A stretch of DNA of 64,000 nucleotides, from contig CAYNMV010000001.1 in NCBI GenBank assembly GCA_964398315.1, positions 124,001 through 188,000 on the forward strand, written 5' to 3'. The stretch comes from JADLCB01 sp964398315. GTDB lineage: Bacteria; Planctomycetota; Phycisphaerae; Tepidisphaerales; Tepidisphaeraceae. Below are positions 47,201-56,153 of this stretch, one piece after another. Within the stretch, counting starts at the first letter, position 1. Each line of letters starts with the position of its first letter. The notes beneath the pieces are model-generated. The model saw only the letters and a program-made list of their open reading frames with translations, was not told the origin of the DNA and made no database searches. Position numbers and translations under genes: made by a program.

Positions 47201-48190
47201 CTCTCGTTCGACGGGCTGTACATCACCAGTTTGTTCCAGGACCTCAAGACGCGGGTCACGATGGATGAAACGCTGATCGGCGGCGAGAGCTTCGGCGGGC
47301 ACTTCTGGCGCGTCGAGGGCGATGGGCCGCTGGCCGGCAAGGTGCTGTTGCAGACGGGGCACACGTCCTACCGCATCTTTGAAGTCAAGAAGCTCGAGAC
47401 CATCCGCCGCCAGGAACTGACGCTGTCGGTCAGCGCGGATGACATCCGCCGCGGACAGGAGATTGCCGCCGCCGCGCGCAGTGAACTGGCGGAAGCGCCC
47501 CTGGTGGTGGTGCGTGTCTCGAGCCTGCCGTCACAGGCGCCGGATCCGACACTGGCCCGGGATGCAGCGCTGGTGGAAGGGCAGCCCTTTACGTTGGTAA
47601 GCGAGCGTGGCGATGCCTCGCGCTGGTTCAAGGTGAACATGCTCAGTGATGGGCAAGAGCTGGCGATCGTCTACCAGGTTGCGGATGAGTCGCCCTGGAA
47701 GAATGCGGCGGACAATATTGCCTATTCGTTCATTGGTGGTGATGCGGTGGATTTGAAGCTGCTGTCACCTCTGAATGGCCCGGTCCGCGTGCTGGCGGCA
47801 CCGATCAACGGCAAGCCGCAGGCAATCTACTGGCAACAGACCGCGGATATGCCGGAAAACCCACAGCGCTACATGGTGGCGAACAATCCGGGCAATGCCC
47901 GCACGTTTGATGTTGTGAAGGTGCTGGACAGTGCCCGTGTGGATGTGAAGACCGGTGATCGCGGCTACAGCGTGCTGGTTCGCGTGCCGCTCAAGGCAAT
48001 CGGATTGCACCCGCTGCCACAGGAGATCAAGGGCGTGGCGGGGGTGATCTTCTCTGACCCGGCCGGGGCTGACCGCCAGACCCGTCTCTACTGGCATGAC
48101 AAGGCAACAACGATGGTCAATGACGTGCCGACGGAATCAGCACTGGAGCCGGAACGATTCGGGACCATTCCGGTTCAGCAGGCAAAGTGA
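44291..48190 (+). CDS. Secreted CBM9-like/FlgD-like/beta-propeller/CBM9-like protein, about 1299 aa
   Basis: ATG 44291 follows CAGGGAGTGG and starts a signal peptide (FGLTALIAVATFAVPVCAN). Residues about 25-245 are a CBM9-like sandwich (VTIDGRTDDWDLSAGVWSYN, LMWDARGVYYLARVHDTDPM, GDSIQLRVILDD). A FlgD-like piece at about 310-375 (VTDYWDGLDDEGEPVAPGRY) is followed by propeller blades (about 380-1020; RFILSRLDITNGKVV, RIWVPEGTDAIHRTSVWT). A second CBM9-like region closes the protein (about 1080-1290; WFKVNMLSDGQELAIVYQV). Relative to the preceding gene the CBM9-like part is at the front and again at the end. No enzyme signature is recognised. The 41-base gap indicates one transcript with its neighbour. 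Confidence 0.75.
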   Translation: MIMGCILRCTRFGLTALIAVATFAVPVCANDATMSLVSEVTVVPAPGEVTIDGRTDDWDLSAGVWSYNAPDIVDEYSVWTHLMWDARGVYYLARVHDTDPMKNATRGIDFGRGWQGDSIQLRVILDDRTDDEHQMHITIYPSTPERRPYMIVKHGGFKSKPPYDQTGPDRPDLAERFGPTMESAGGHIAIEPWEDGKGYNVEAFMPWSYLRLSGQPLKPGDSFVFGWETMWAKPTPPDAEPETGQQHRLADGVKDASANRIFMFRAREAWGKATISASGQLDITAQQRQLREQRLAAFADLSTRGSIPIAYNLPDDDKAREVTIAIADAEGNRVRNLFGQYPRKGGQVTDYWDGLDDEGEPVAPGRYTAIIVDHEPIEIELLTSLYNAGTPPWRTATRYAVWGSDHGAATSVATRGDDVFVGFAIPESGVGLSCYRVGQGLQWSTKNSAADIAVGEQYLYTFDYIAWEKRFILSRLDITNGKVVPFVRGEGEQVPSVQVDLETGPNHRSALDRALASSIAIGHDAIWLHIPDHAILKVHPQTGQILEKRAPGEIASIRSQDRTLYAMDRDGVIQRIDENLQPVEQVLKVDGIKQPGRFGVAQDAQRFAVCDVETNQVFVFSRDGSAPVVIGKPLRGKDRPAGPFDRDDIMLPAGVAFDSAGRIWVPEGTDAIHRTSVWTADGKLHDEFWGSTAYGATMGWYFPHDAMRFIGRGVEFEVDYEVDLNVRKSNEKPLIYHPQLSHTNGVVRQYVDAQGRKHEFAINAPGINGEAAMVIYRRDATGEFIPAAGLFQPTTKRWRHSHNFLSQLPKSDKPAGWIDRNGNARIDADEVVADVQFQPIYWSTGWVRPDMTIFTNTMHTYALQGVNEHGVPVYDFSRPQAVPNPVRTISNSGSTGSPIMDSAGNVTDGIAFHTVDGRQGRYPNRYGRHDAPAAQRGVLIAPFRTNGVVEGVPGVDSVTMLQGDRGEWFMLSFDGLYITSLFQDLKTRVTMDETLIGGESFGGHFWRVEGDGPLAGKVLLQTGHTSYRIFEVKKLETIRRQELTLSVSADDIRRGQEIAAAARSELAEAPLVVVRVSSLPSQAPDPTLARDAALVEGQPFTLVSERGDASRWFKVNMLSDGQELAIVYQVADESPWKNAADNIAYSFIGGDAVDLKLLSPLNGPVRVLAAPINGKPQAIYWQQTADMPENPQRYMVANNPGNARTFDVVKVLDSARVDVKTGDRGYSVLVRVPLKAIGLHPLPQEIKGVAGVIFSDPAGADRQTRLYWHDKATTMVNDVPTESALEPERFGTIPVQQAK

Positions 48191-48377
48191 GCGGGAGTGC
48201 TCCGGCATGCATGTGGAGACTGTACAGATCATACGAGCCGCTGATGTGGGATCCGCAGCACGTTGATGCCAGGAGCTGATGAGAAATGCGGGGCCGGATG
48301 AAAAAGCGTGTTTGCCCGCTTTCCAGGCTGGCGGTAGTTTTGATTCGATAAGTCATCTTTGGAGCGTAACGAACAAC

Positions 48378-49454
48378 GTGGTGACTAAGACACATCGTTC
48401 ACAACGTCTCCGTCCGCAACAGAATCGCGTCATCGAGTTGTTGCGAACGAAAATCGTCACCGGAGCGCTGGCGCCGGGAATGCGCGTGCCGCCGCGACGG
48501 GAGCTGGCCGAGCAGTTTTCGGTAAGCCTGCTGACAGTACAGCAGGCGGTGGATCGGCTGGCGCGCGAGGGGTTTGTCGAAGCACGGGGGAGGCTGGGCA
48601 CATTCGTTGCCGACCGTCCGCCGCACCTGATGAACTACGCAGTCGTGTTCGATCACCTGCCCAATGAGCGGAGCTTTCCGCGATTCTTCACGGCGGTGGC
48701 GCGCGAGGCCCACGGGTTCGACGATGAGGATCGGAAGATCACACCATGGTATGGCGTGCAGCCGCGAACAGATTGCGAATCCTTCCGCCGGCTGTGCGGG
48801 CTGGTGCGCGATCATCGCGTGGCGGGGCTGATTTTCCCGGCGCCGCCCCATGCCTACCAGAATACGCCACTGCTCGATGAGCCGGGGATTCCGCGCGTGG
48901 CAATGCGATCAAGCGATGGCCACCGGTTCGAAGGCGTCGCCGAGCTGCAGTTCTCAGCGCTGCTGGATCGGGCGTTCGAGTACTTTGCCGCCAGGGGGCG
49001 GCGCAACGTCGCGGTCCTGCACCAGGCGGGCGTGACATTGAAAGATCCGTCCATCCTGCAGCGCCTGGGTCTGCGCATGCAGCCGTTCATGTGGCAGGCC
49101 GTCAGCTACAGCGAGCCGGAGGGAGCGCGGAACCTGGCGCACCTGATGGTGCGACGCCAGCAGCAGGATCCACCCGATGCGCTGTTCGTGGGGGATGACA
49201 ACCTCCTGGAATATGCGACCGCCGGGATCATCGATGCCGGCGTGCGCGTGCCGGAGGAGCTGGAGGTGGTCGGGCACTGTAACTTCCCCTGGCCGACGCC
49301 CAGTGCCCTGCCCGTGCGGCGGCTGGGCTACGACGTGCGCGAATTTCTGCGCTGCTGCCTGCAGAGCCTCGATGAGCAGCGCCAGGGGCTTCAGCCCGCA
49401 CAGGGCATCATCGAGGCCAAGTTCGAAGATGAGCTGCCCGACCCGCTCGGCTGA
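48378..49454 (+). CDS. GntR-type winged helix fused to LacI-type ligand-binding domain (AraR-like architecture)
   Basis: About 358 residues from tandem GTG codons at 48378/48381 behind TTTGGAGCG. An ATG at 48279 would add 33 atypical residues with a tight AGGAG spacing and cannot be excluded. Residues about 10-75 are a GntR winged helix-turn-helix (VIELLRTKIVTGALAPGMRV, LAEQFSVSLLTVQQAVDRLA, GTFVADRP). The rest, from about 90, is a periplasmic-binding-like effector domain (VAGLIFPAPPHAYQNT, DALFVGDDNLLEYATAGIID, ELEVVGHCNFPW), as in AraR-type sugar regulators. It sits in operon B after the two giant proteins, so control of that operon by a sugar is inferred. Confidence 0.87.
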   Translation: MVTKTHRSQRLRPQQNRVIELLRTKIVTGALAPGMRVPPRRELAEQFSVSLLTVQQAVDRLAREGFVEARGRLGTFVADRPPHLMNYAVVFDHLPNERSFPRFFTAVAREAHGFDDEDRKITPWYGVQPRTDCESFRRLCGLVRDHRVAGLIFPAPPHAYQNTPLLDEPGIPRVAMRSSDGHRFEGVAELQFSALLDRAFEYFAARGRRNVAVLHQAGVTLKDPSILQRLGLRMQPFMWQAVSYSEPEGARNLAHLMVRRQQQDPPDALFVGDDNLLEYATAGIIDAGVRVPEELEVVGHCNFPWPTPSALPVRRLGYDVREFLRCCLQSLDEQRQGLQPAQGIIEAKFEDELPDPLG

Positions 49455-49480
49455 AGGGCACCTTGGGCAAAAAGGTCAAC

Positions 49481-50785
49481 ATGATGAGTCAAGTCGGAAG
49501 TGCGGCGTTTTGCATTGCCCTGGCGGCGATGGGGCTGTTTATCGCAACGGAGATGGTGATGGCGCAGGGAGCTGCGGCTGGGGCGTCAGATTCCGAAGCT
49601 TTGCCGCCGGGACGGGAGTTGCCGCACGTATCGTTTGCTGAGCTGGATCGACGGGCATCTGCGGGTGACCGGCTGGATGTGGTGTACCTCGGCGGCTCGC
49701 TTACCTGGGGCGCCAATGCCACTGACCCGCAGCGGACGAGCTATCGCGCGCTGATCGGACAATGGCTGCAACACCGCTATCCGAAGTCGCAGGTGGTCAA
49801 CCACGATGCGGCCATCGGGGGGACGGGATCGCGCCTGGGCATCTTCCGGCTGGATCGGGATGTGCTGTCTCGCAAGCCGGATCTGGTGGTGCTGGATTTC
49901 ACCGCCAATGATGATATCCGCTCAAGCGATCCCGAACCGCTGGCATCGTATGAAGCGATCGTTCGCCGCATTATCAGTGAGGCATCGTGCCCGGTGATGA
50001 TTGTCGTGCTGCCGTTCAAGCGTGATATCCCCGCTGAGGAAGCAGCGTTCGTACGCCGCGAGGCACACCGGAAGCTGGCCAGGGCGTACGGCTGTGGCTT
50101 CGCCGATGCACTGGGCCTGATGCGCAGCCTTTACCAGTCAGGTGAACTGGATCTCGACGAAATCTGGGATACGCCATCGGACCGGTCACATCCGGGCGAC
50201 AAGGGATATCGCCTGTTTGCGCAGGCGGTGCAGGATGAATTCGAGGCTGCCGTCGCCGATGGCCGGACAGCCCGGCTGCCGGAGAAAATGCTTTACGGCG
50301 AGCAGTATCTACAGACGCACCGCCAGCGGATATCGACGGCAGGGCCGCTGCCGGCCGGGTGGTCTGCCGGCCACGCCAATCGCATCGGCGCGTTTTTCGA
50401 CATGCAGCCCAGCCGCTGGCTCGATGATGTGGTGATAGCGCAGGCTGGCGCAGTCGAGCCGCTGGTGATTCGCTTCGTCGGCACCTCGGTTGCCCTGTTT
50501 GGTGAGAGCACGCCCACCAGCGGCAAACTTCGGGCGACGCTCAATGGCGAAGTCCTGCGGCGAAAAGACTCCGACACCATTGACATTGGCCACATGGGCC
50601 GGTGGCTCAAGGGCAACGTGCGCAACTTCGAGTCGCTGGCAACCGGGCTGCCGGCCGGCGTTGAGCACACCCTGGTGCTTGAGCCGGTGCTGGAGGAAGG
50701 GGAAGAGCTGCGGATCGAGAGCATCTGCGTCGGCGGCCCCGGCGCCAGGGTGCTGACAGTACCGGCGATGCAACCCGCCGATTGA
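49481..50785 (+). CDS. Secreted SGNH/GDSL-family hydrolase
   Basis: A protein of 434 residues from ATG 49481 (AAGG upstream; TTG at 49463 less likely). A signal peptide covers about 1-30. The SGNH blocks are all present: Ser73 in YLGGSLTWGA (block I), Gly in GGTGSRLG (block II), Asn143 in FTANDD (block III) and Asp234/His237 in DRSHPGDKGY (block V). Residues about 265-430 form a beta-sandwich (LVIRFVGTSVALFGESTPTS), probably substrate binding. These enzymes deacylate or deacetylate sugars and polysaccharides in many secreted systems, which suits the operon. Begins 26 bases after the regulator. Confidence 0.9.
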   Translation: MMSQVGSAAFCIALAAMGLFIATEMVMAQGAAAGASDSEALPPGRELPHVSFAELDRRASAGDRLDVVYLGGSLTWGANATDPQRTSYRALIGQWLQHRYPKSQVVNHDAAIGGTGSRLGIFRLDRDVLSRKPDLVVLDFTANDDIRSSDPEPLASYEAIVRRIISEASCPVMIVVLPFKRDIPAEEAAFVRREAHRKLARAYGCGFADALGLMRSLYQSGELDLDEIWDTPSDRSHPGDKGYRLFAQAVQDEFEAAVADGRTARLPEKMLYGEQYLQTHRQRISTAGPLPAGWSAGHANRIGAFFDMQPSRWLDDVVIAQAGAVEPLVIRFVGTSVALFGESTPTSGKLRATLNGEVLRRKDSDTIDIGHMGRWLKGNVRNFESLATGLPAGVEHTLVLEPVLEEGEELRIESICVGGPGARVLTVPAMQPAD

Positions 50786-51033
50786 TCCATGCGTCTGCCC
50801 CTCACCCGCCCAACCCGGCCGCGGCCCAGGCTGCGCCATAGTCCACTTTCCCCGTGAGCCTGCCCCAGCCGGCATGCCGGTGTGCCCGGCGTCTTGTTGC
50901 GGCATTCTTGCTGACCACAGGTTGCAGGGGACCGGGACAATCTCCGTTTCACTCGCGTTACCGCATTCGTCACCGGTGCCGCCTGTGGCGCGGGCGTTTC
51001 GCTCGTGCTACATGACTTGGGATGACGTGTGTC

Positions 51034-51384
51034 TCATTCCCGCAGGATCTTCTCCATCGGCTTGCCCTTGGCCAGTTCGTCGATGAGCTTGTCGAGGTAG
51101 CGGATGTTCTGCATGAGGGGGTCTTCGATCTGTTCCACGCGAACGCCGCAGATGGTGCCTTTGATCTGTTTGCGGTTGGGGTGGAGGTGGGGGGCGTGGG
51201 CGAAGAAGGTGCGGAAGTCGGCCTGGGTGTCTAGGTGGTGTTGCAGGCCGGCTGGGTCGTAACCGGTTAGCCAGAAGATGATCTGGTCGACTTCTTCCTT
51301 TGTCCGGTTCTTACGCTCGGCCTTCTGGATATAGAGCGGGTAAACCTTCGCGAAGGGCATGGAGAAGATGCGCTCGTTGGGCAT
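51034..51384 (-). CDS. DUF2200 family protein
   Basis: A protein of 116 residues from ATG 51384, matching the usual size; an open extension of 77 codons upstream is rejected as low-complexity Pro/His/Arg. The sequence IFSMPFAKVYPLYIQKAERK, QIIFWLTGYDPAGLQ, FFAHAPHLHPNRKQIKGTIC and YLDKLIDELAKGKPMEKILR is highly typical of DUF2200, a small conserved cytoplasmic family of unknown function, widespread in bacteria. It is single, convergent with the SGNH gene and divergent from carB. Confidence 0.9.
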   Translation of the reverse strand: MPNERIFSMPFAKVYPLYIQKAERKNRTKEEVDQIIFWLTGYDPAGLQHHLDTQADFRTFFAHAPHLHPNRKQIKGTICGVRVEQIEDPLMQNIRYLDKLIDELAKGKPMEKILRE

Positions 51385-51725
51385 GGCGATGTCCAGATGG
51401 GGTCTGTACGGCGAGTATATCAGAATGGCCTCGCGTGAGCAGGAATATGCAAGGTATCTCGGGTTGTGGTGTTGAACCACGTTGACACGAGGGGTGTAGC
51501 GCGGGTTTGGATGTGGTCGGGGGAAGGTGGGCATTGGGCGGGATGGCGCGAGGGCGATGCCTTGGGGTGAGTTGCCATATTCGCGCCCGGCGTGTGGGTG
51601 GATCGGGGAGACCAACGGGGATGTCTTGCCGATGGGGTGGGCAATCGCTAGTCTGCTCGGCGACCGTCACCGGGTCGGCGGTCGTCCATGAATGCCCCCT
51701 TTTTTATTAGCTGGAGAGACACGCG
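51385..51725. other. Divergent intergenic region between DUF2200 and carB
   Basis: These 341 bases carry the promoter for carB. A short stem CGACCG/CGGTCG (51661-51684) lies about 40 bases before the carB start, followed after 14 bases by CTTTTTTATT. It could be a weak attenuator, but the T-tract is too far from the stem to support this firmly. No gene is recognised. Confidence 0.35.
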
Positions 51726-54700
51726 ATGCCGCGACGTGATGACCTGCGCAAAGTTCTGATAATCGGATCCGGGCCTATCGTGATCGGGCAGGCGTGTGAG
51801 TTTGACTATTCCGGCACCCAGGCATGCAAGGCGCTGCGCGACCTGGGGTACGAAATCGTGCTGGTCAACTCCAACCCGGCGACCATCATGACCGATCCGG
51901 GCATGGCCGACCGGACATACATCGAGCCGCTGACCGTTCCCTCCCTTGAGCGCATCATCGCCGCCGAGCGCCCCGATGCCCTGCTGCCCAATCTCGGCGG
52001 GCAGACCGCGTTGAACCTCAGTTCGGAGCTGGCCCGGGCCGGCGTGCTGGAAAAGTACGGCGTCCGCGTGATCGGAGTGGACCTGGAGGCCATCCAGCGC
52101 GGTGAAGACCGCCTTGAGTTCAAGCAGACGATGGCCCAACTGGGCATCGAGATGCCCCGCAGCCGCACCGCCACCAGCATCGAGGAAGCGGAAGCGATTG
52201 CCGGCGAACTGGGCTTTCCCGTAATCGTCCGCCCGGCGTACACGATGGGCGGCACCGGCGGAGGGCTTTGCTACAACGTCGAGGAACTGCGCCTGGTCGC
52301 CGGCCGGGGCATCGCCGCCAGCCTGGTCGGGCAGGTGCTGATCGAGGAGTCGGTTGAGGGCTGGGAGGAACTGGAACTGGAAATCGTCCGCGATGCCCGG
52401 AATCAGCGCATCACCGTCTGTTTCATCGAGAACGTCGATGCGATGGGGGTCCACACCGGCGATTCGTTCTGCGTGGCGCCGATGCTCACCATCGCCCCCG
52501 AACTGCAGAAGCGGCTGCAGGAGTACGCCTACAAGATTGTTGAGTCGATCGGCGTTATCGGGGGGACCAATGTGCAACTGGCGCATGACCCGAAGACCGG
52601 CCGCGTGGTCATCATCGAGATCAATCCGCGCACCAGCCGCTCCAGCGCATTGGCCAGCAAGGCCACCGGCTTCCCGATCGCGCGCGTCTCCGCGCAGCTC
52701 GCGGCGGGGCTGACGCTCGATGAGATTCCCTACTGGCGGGATGGGACTCTGGAGAAGTACACCCCCTGGGGCGACTACGTCGTGGTCAAGTTTGCGCGCT
52801 GGGCCTTTGAGAAATTCGAGAGCGCCGCCGACCGGCTGGGCACGCAGATGAAAGCCGTCGGCGAGGCGATGAGTATCGGCAAAACCTATAAGGAGGCATT
52901 CCAGAAGGCGATTCGCTCCCTGGAAATCGGCCGCTACGGGCTTGGGTTTGCCAGGGATTTCAACGAGCGCACGCTTGATGAACTGCTGAGCATGGTTGCC
53001 ACACCCAGCAGCGAGCGGCAGTTCCAGATGTACGAGGCTCTGCGCAAGGGCGCATCGGTTGAGGATCTATCGCGCATTACCCACATCAAGGCCTGGTTCA
53101 TCCAGCAGATGAAAGAGCTGGTCGAACTGGAGGAGCGCATCCTGGCGTATCGCGGCAAGGCACTGCCCGATGATCTGCTGGCCCAGGCCAAGAAGGATGG
53201 TTTTGCCGACCGCTATCTCGCCCAGTTGCTCGGCGTGGCGGAGGCCGACATCCGCCGCCAGCGAATCGCCGCGGGCATTGTGCAGGGATGGGAAGCGGTG
53301 CCGGTCAGTGGGGTGGAACAGGCGGCCTATTACTACAGCACCTACAACGCCGTCGATCGTGTGCCGGTCAGCGATCGGCCCAAGGTCATGGTGCTGGGCG
53401 GGGGGCCGAACCGAATCGGGCAGGGGATCGAATTTGACTACTGCTGCGTCCATGCGGCCTTTGCCTTGCGCGATCTCGGGTATGAGACCATCATGGTCAA
53501 CTGCAACCCCGAGACGGTCAGCACCGACTACGACACCTCCGACAAGCTCTATTTCGAGCCACTGACGGTCGAGGATGTGCTGGCGATCTATGAGAAGGAA
53601 AAACCGCTGGGCGTGATCGTGCAGTTTGGCGGGCAGACACCGCTGAACATCGCGCGGCAACTGGCCGAGGCAGGTGTGAAAATCCTGGGCACCTCGGTGG
53701 ATACGATCGACCTGGCCGAAGACCGCGACCTGTTCCGCGGCATGATGGAGAAGCTGGGGATTCCCATGCCGCCATCGGGCATGGCCGGCACGGCAGCCGA
53801 GGCGGTCGAGGTGGCGGGGCGGATCGGCTATCCGCTGATTGTGCGCCCATCGTTCGTGCTGGGTGGGCGCGGGATGGAGGTTGTGCATGATGAGCCATCA
53901 TTGCGCAAGTACCTGGCCGCCGCCGTGAAGGTCACGCCGGAACGACCGGTCTACATTGACAAGTTTCTGCAAGATGCCCTGGAGTGCGAGGCCGATGCCC
54001 TCAGCGATGGGACCGACACGTTCGTGCCCGAGATCATGGAGCACATCGAGATGGCCGGCATCCATTCCGGTGACTCGGCGTGTGTGATCCCGCCGATCAG
54101 TATCCCCCTGACCCAGCGTGACACCATCCTGCGCTACACCGATCGCATCGCCCGCGAGCTTGGGGCTGTGGGGCTGATGAATGTGCAGTACGCGATTGTG
54201 AAGGATGTTGTCTACTGCATCGAAGCCAATCCTCGCGCCAGTCGTACCGTGCCGCTGGTTTCCAAGGTGTGCAACGTGCAGATGGCCGGCCTGGCGACGC
54301 GCCTGATGATGGGGCAAAAGATGGCTGATCTGGGGCTGCGGCGGCGGGTGCTGCCTCACTTTGGCGTCAAGGAAGCGGTGTTGCCGTTCAACATGTTCCC
54401 GGAGGTCGATCCGGTCCTCGGGCCGGAGATGCGCTCCACTGGCGAGGTGCTGGGCATGGCCGACTCCTTCGGCCTGGCGTTTTTCAAGGCTGAGGATGCC
54501 GCCAAGATGACCCTGCCGACCGATGGGACGGTGCTGATCAGCGTCACAGAGCGCGATCGCCCGGCCGTGCTGACCATCGCCCAGCGGTTTGCCGAACTGG
54601 GCTTCCGTATCCTGGCCACGCTGGGTACCCACCAGTTCCTCACTAGCGAAGGTGTGCCTTCCGAGCGGATCAACAAGCTGCACGAGGGCCGGCCGCACAT

Positions 54701-54926
54701 CGCCGATGCCATCACCAACGGCGAGATCCAGCTGGTGATCAATACGCCGGCCGGCAAGACCAGCCAGCGGGATGATTCATACCTGCGGAAAGCGGCGATC
54801 AAGCACAACGTGCCTTACATCACCACGCTCAGCGCAGCCCGTGCGGCAGCCGAAGGCATCGCCGCTACCCGGGCCCCGGCCGGCCCGGTTAAATGCCTGC
54901 AGGCGTATCACGCAGACCTTGGCTAG
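51726..54926 (+). CDS. carB: Carbamoyl-phosphate synthase, large subunit
   Basis: A protein of 1066 residues, the normal size. ATG follows CTGGAGAG. Two homologous halves are visible: the first starts RKVLIIGSGPIVIGQACEFD with ATP-grasp PAYTMGGTGGG; the second starts KVMVLGGGPNRIGQGIEFDY with PSFVLGGRGMEV. The oligomerisation region lies between and a C-terminal methylglyoxal-synthase-like allosteric domain (about 935-1060, LISVTERDRPAVLTIAQRFA) follows. It makes carbamoyl phosphate from bicarbonate, ammonia from CarA and two ATP. Feedback by UMP or ornithine is expected from the family. carA is 27 kb upstream, so subunit synthesis is not coupled in one operon. Confidence 0.98.
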   Translation: MPRRDDLRKVLIIGSGPIVIGQACEFDYSGTQACKALRDLGYEIVLVNSNPATIMTDPGMADRTYIEPLTVPSLERIIAAERPDALLPNLGGQTALNLSSELARAGVLEKYGVRVIGVDLEAIQRGEDRLEFKQTMAQLGIEMPRSRTATSIEEAEAIAGELGFPVIVRPAYTMGGTGGGLCYNVEELRLVAGRGIAASLVGQVLIEESVEGWEELELEIVRDARNQRITVCFIENVDAMGVHTGDSFCVAPMLTIAPELQKRLQEYAYKIVESIGVIGGTNVQLAHDPKTGRVVIIEINPRTSRSSALASKATGFPIARVSAQLAAGLTLDEIPYWRDGTLEKYTPWGDYVVVKFARWAFEKFESAADRLGTQMKAVGEAMSIGKTYKEAFQKAIRSLEIGRYGLGFARDFNERTLDELLSMVATPSSERQFQMYEALRKGASVEDLSRITHIKAWFIQQMKELVELEERILAYRGKALPDDLLAQAKKDGFADRYLAQLLGVAEADIRRQRIAAGIVQGWEAVPVSGVEQAAYYYSTYNAVDRVPVSDRPKVMVLGGGPNRIGQGIEFDYCCVHAAFALRDLGYETIMVNCNPETVSTDYDTSDKLYFEPLTVEDVLAIYEKEKPLGVIVQFGGQTPLNIARQLAEAGVKILGTSVDTIDLAEDRDLFRGMMEKLGIPMPPSGMAGTAAEAVEVAGRIGYPLIVRPSFVLGGRGMEVVHDEPSLRKYLAAAVKVTPERPVYIDKFLQDALECEADALSDGTDTFVPEIMEHIEMAGIHSGDSACVIPPISIPLTQRDTILRYTDRIARELGAVGLMNVQYAIVKDVVYCIEANPRASRTVPLVSKVCNVQMAGLATRLMMGQKMADLGLRRRVLPHFGVKEAVLPFNMFPEVDPVLGPEMRSTGEVLGMADSFGLAFFKAEDAAKMTLPTDGTVLISVTERDRPAVLTIAQRFAELGFRILATLGTHQFLTSEGVPSERINKLHEGRPHIADAITNGEIQLVINTPAGKTSQRDDSYLRKAAIKHNVPYITTLSAARAAAEGIAATRAPAGPVKCLQAYHADLG

Positions 54927-55350
54927 CGCGGCTCCAGTCAGTCGCCAGCCTTGGAAGGCGGCAGGCAGCAGGAATCTGCCATTCGCTTGCTTTTGCGAGG
55001 ATCAGGAGGCCGACAGTAATTTGAAGGCACAGGCGCGGGAGTGATTGAAACGTCGCACCCGGGAGGTGGCATGGGCCCGCCCACTGTCCTCGCATTTCGG
55101 CCTTTCCGGTGCAAAATTGCCCGTTATACGTCTCTAATTGAGCATGGGGCCTGATTTCGGGCACCCGGGGTAGTGATGGCGGGGCTTTTTTCTGCCGCCG
55201 GCACCTGCCCGTCAAGAAACGGAGCGGCGATAAATTTTCCATCTGGAGAGGTGAAAGTGCCGCGATCGCTTTGCGTCTGCCGGTTACGTCCTTACAATCC
55301 GCCGCTCCTGACCTACAGGCATGCTGCCTTAACCCCCGGAGCGGCTACGA
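54927..55350. other. Intergenic region between carB and the DUF47 gene
   Basis: This 424-base stretch contains the candidate promoter given separately at 55271-55298. The remainder shows no supported gene, no RNA family and no clear terminator for carB. Confidence 0.4.
55271..55298 (+). promoter_or_regulatory. Candidate promoter of the phosphate uptake pair
   Basis: TTGCGT (55271-55276) and TACAAT (55293-55298) are 16 bases apart, 52 bases before the DUF47 ATG. No Pho-box repeat was recognised upstream. Confidence 0.4.
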
Positions 55351-55974
55351 ATGTTCAATTTCCTGCCGAAGGACACCGTTTTCTTCGATTTATTTGAGGG
55401 GTTGGCCTCTCATGTGGTTTCCGTGAGCAACCACCTGCGCGAGGCGGCCCAGAAATTCCCTGATATCGAACACGCCGTGCAGCGCATCCGTAAGGAAGAG
55501 GGTGAAGCCGATGAAATGGCCCACCGCGCCCTGGATCGCCTGGACCGCACCTTCATCACCCCCTTTGACCGTGAGGACATCCACACCCTGGTGGGTGAGC
55601 TGGATGATATTGTCGATGTCGTCGATGCCATCGCCAAGCGGTTCCACCTGTATCACATCACCGCCATTGAGCCGTCGTTCGTGAAACAGACGGATGTGCT
55701 GGTGCGGGCGGCGGTGGCGCTGCGCGAAGCGGTGCATCGTTTACGCAAGAGCCGCAAGCTGTCGGAATTGAGCGACAAGCTGATCGAAGTCCACCATCTG
55801 GAAAACGAGGGCGACGACAACAACCACGCCGCCGTTTCACGGCTCTATGATGGCACGCACGATCCGCTGCACGTGATGAAGTGGAAGGAGTTTTACGACC
55901 TGATCGAGTCGGCCATCGACGGCTGTGAAGATGTGTGTAATACACTGGAGCGCATCGTGCTGAAAAACGGATGA
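55351..55974 (+). CDS. DUF47 (PhoU-like) protein, regulator of the PiT transporter
   Basis: A protein of 207 residues; GGAG lies before the ATG. It is all-helical: PDIEHAVQRIRKEEGEADEM and RTFITPFDREDIHTLVGELD are the family's typical helix-loop pieces, the latter containing the DxxD-type metal site shared with PhoU. Members (TIGR00153) are nearly always encoded just upstream of a Pit phosphate permease and are thought to modulate it. Here the permease follows after 179 bases. Function assigned by family and context. Confidence 0.9.
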   Translation: MFNFLPKDTVFFDLFEGLASHVVSVSNHLREAAQKFPDIEHAVQRIRKEEGEADEMAHRALDRLDRTFITPFDREDIHTLVGELDDIVDVVDAIAKRFHLYHITAIEPSFVKQTDVLVRAAVALREAVHRLRKSRKLSELSDKLIEVHHLENEGDDNNHAAVSRLYDGTHDPLHVMKWKEFYDLIESAIDGCEDVCNTLERIVLKNG

Positions 55975-56153
55975 TGGCTCCAGGTAAAGCATCAACAGCA
56001 GACCAGGCGGAGGCGATGACCCATGGCCGGCAGCACAGCGAGCGCGATGGTCACCTGTTGCTGCTCCGTTTTTTCCGACATTTTGCGCCTTTGGGCTTTC
56101 GATTAACTGCAGACCGAGCGACAACCGCGCCCCAATCCGATTGATACGCCCTC

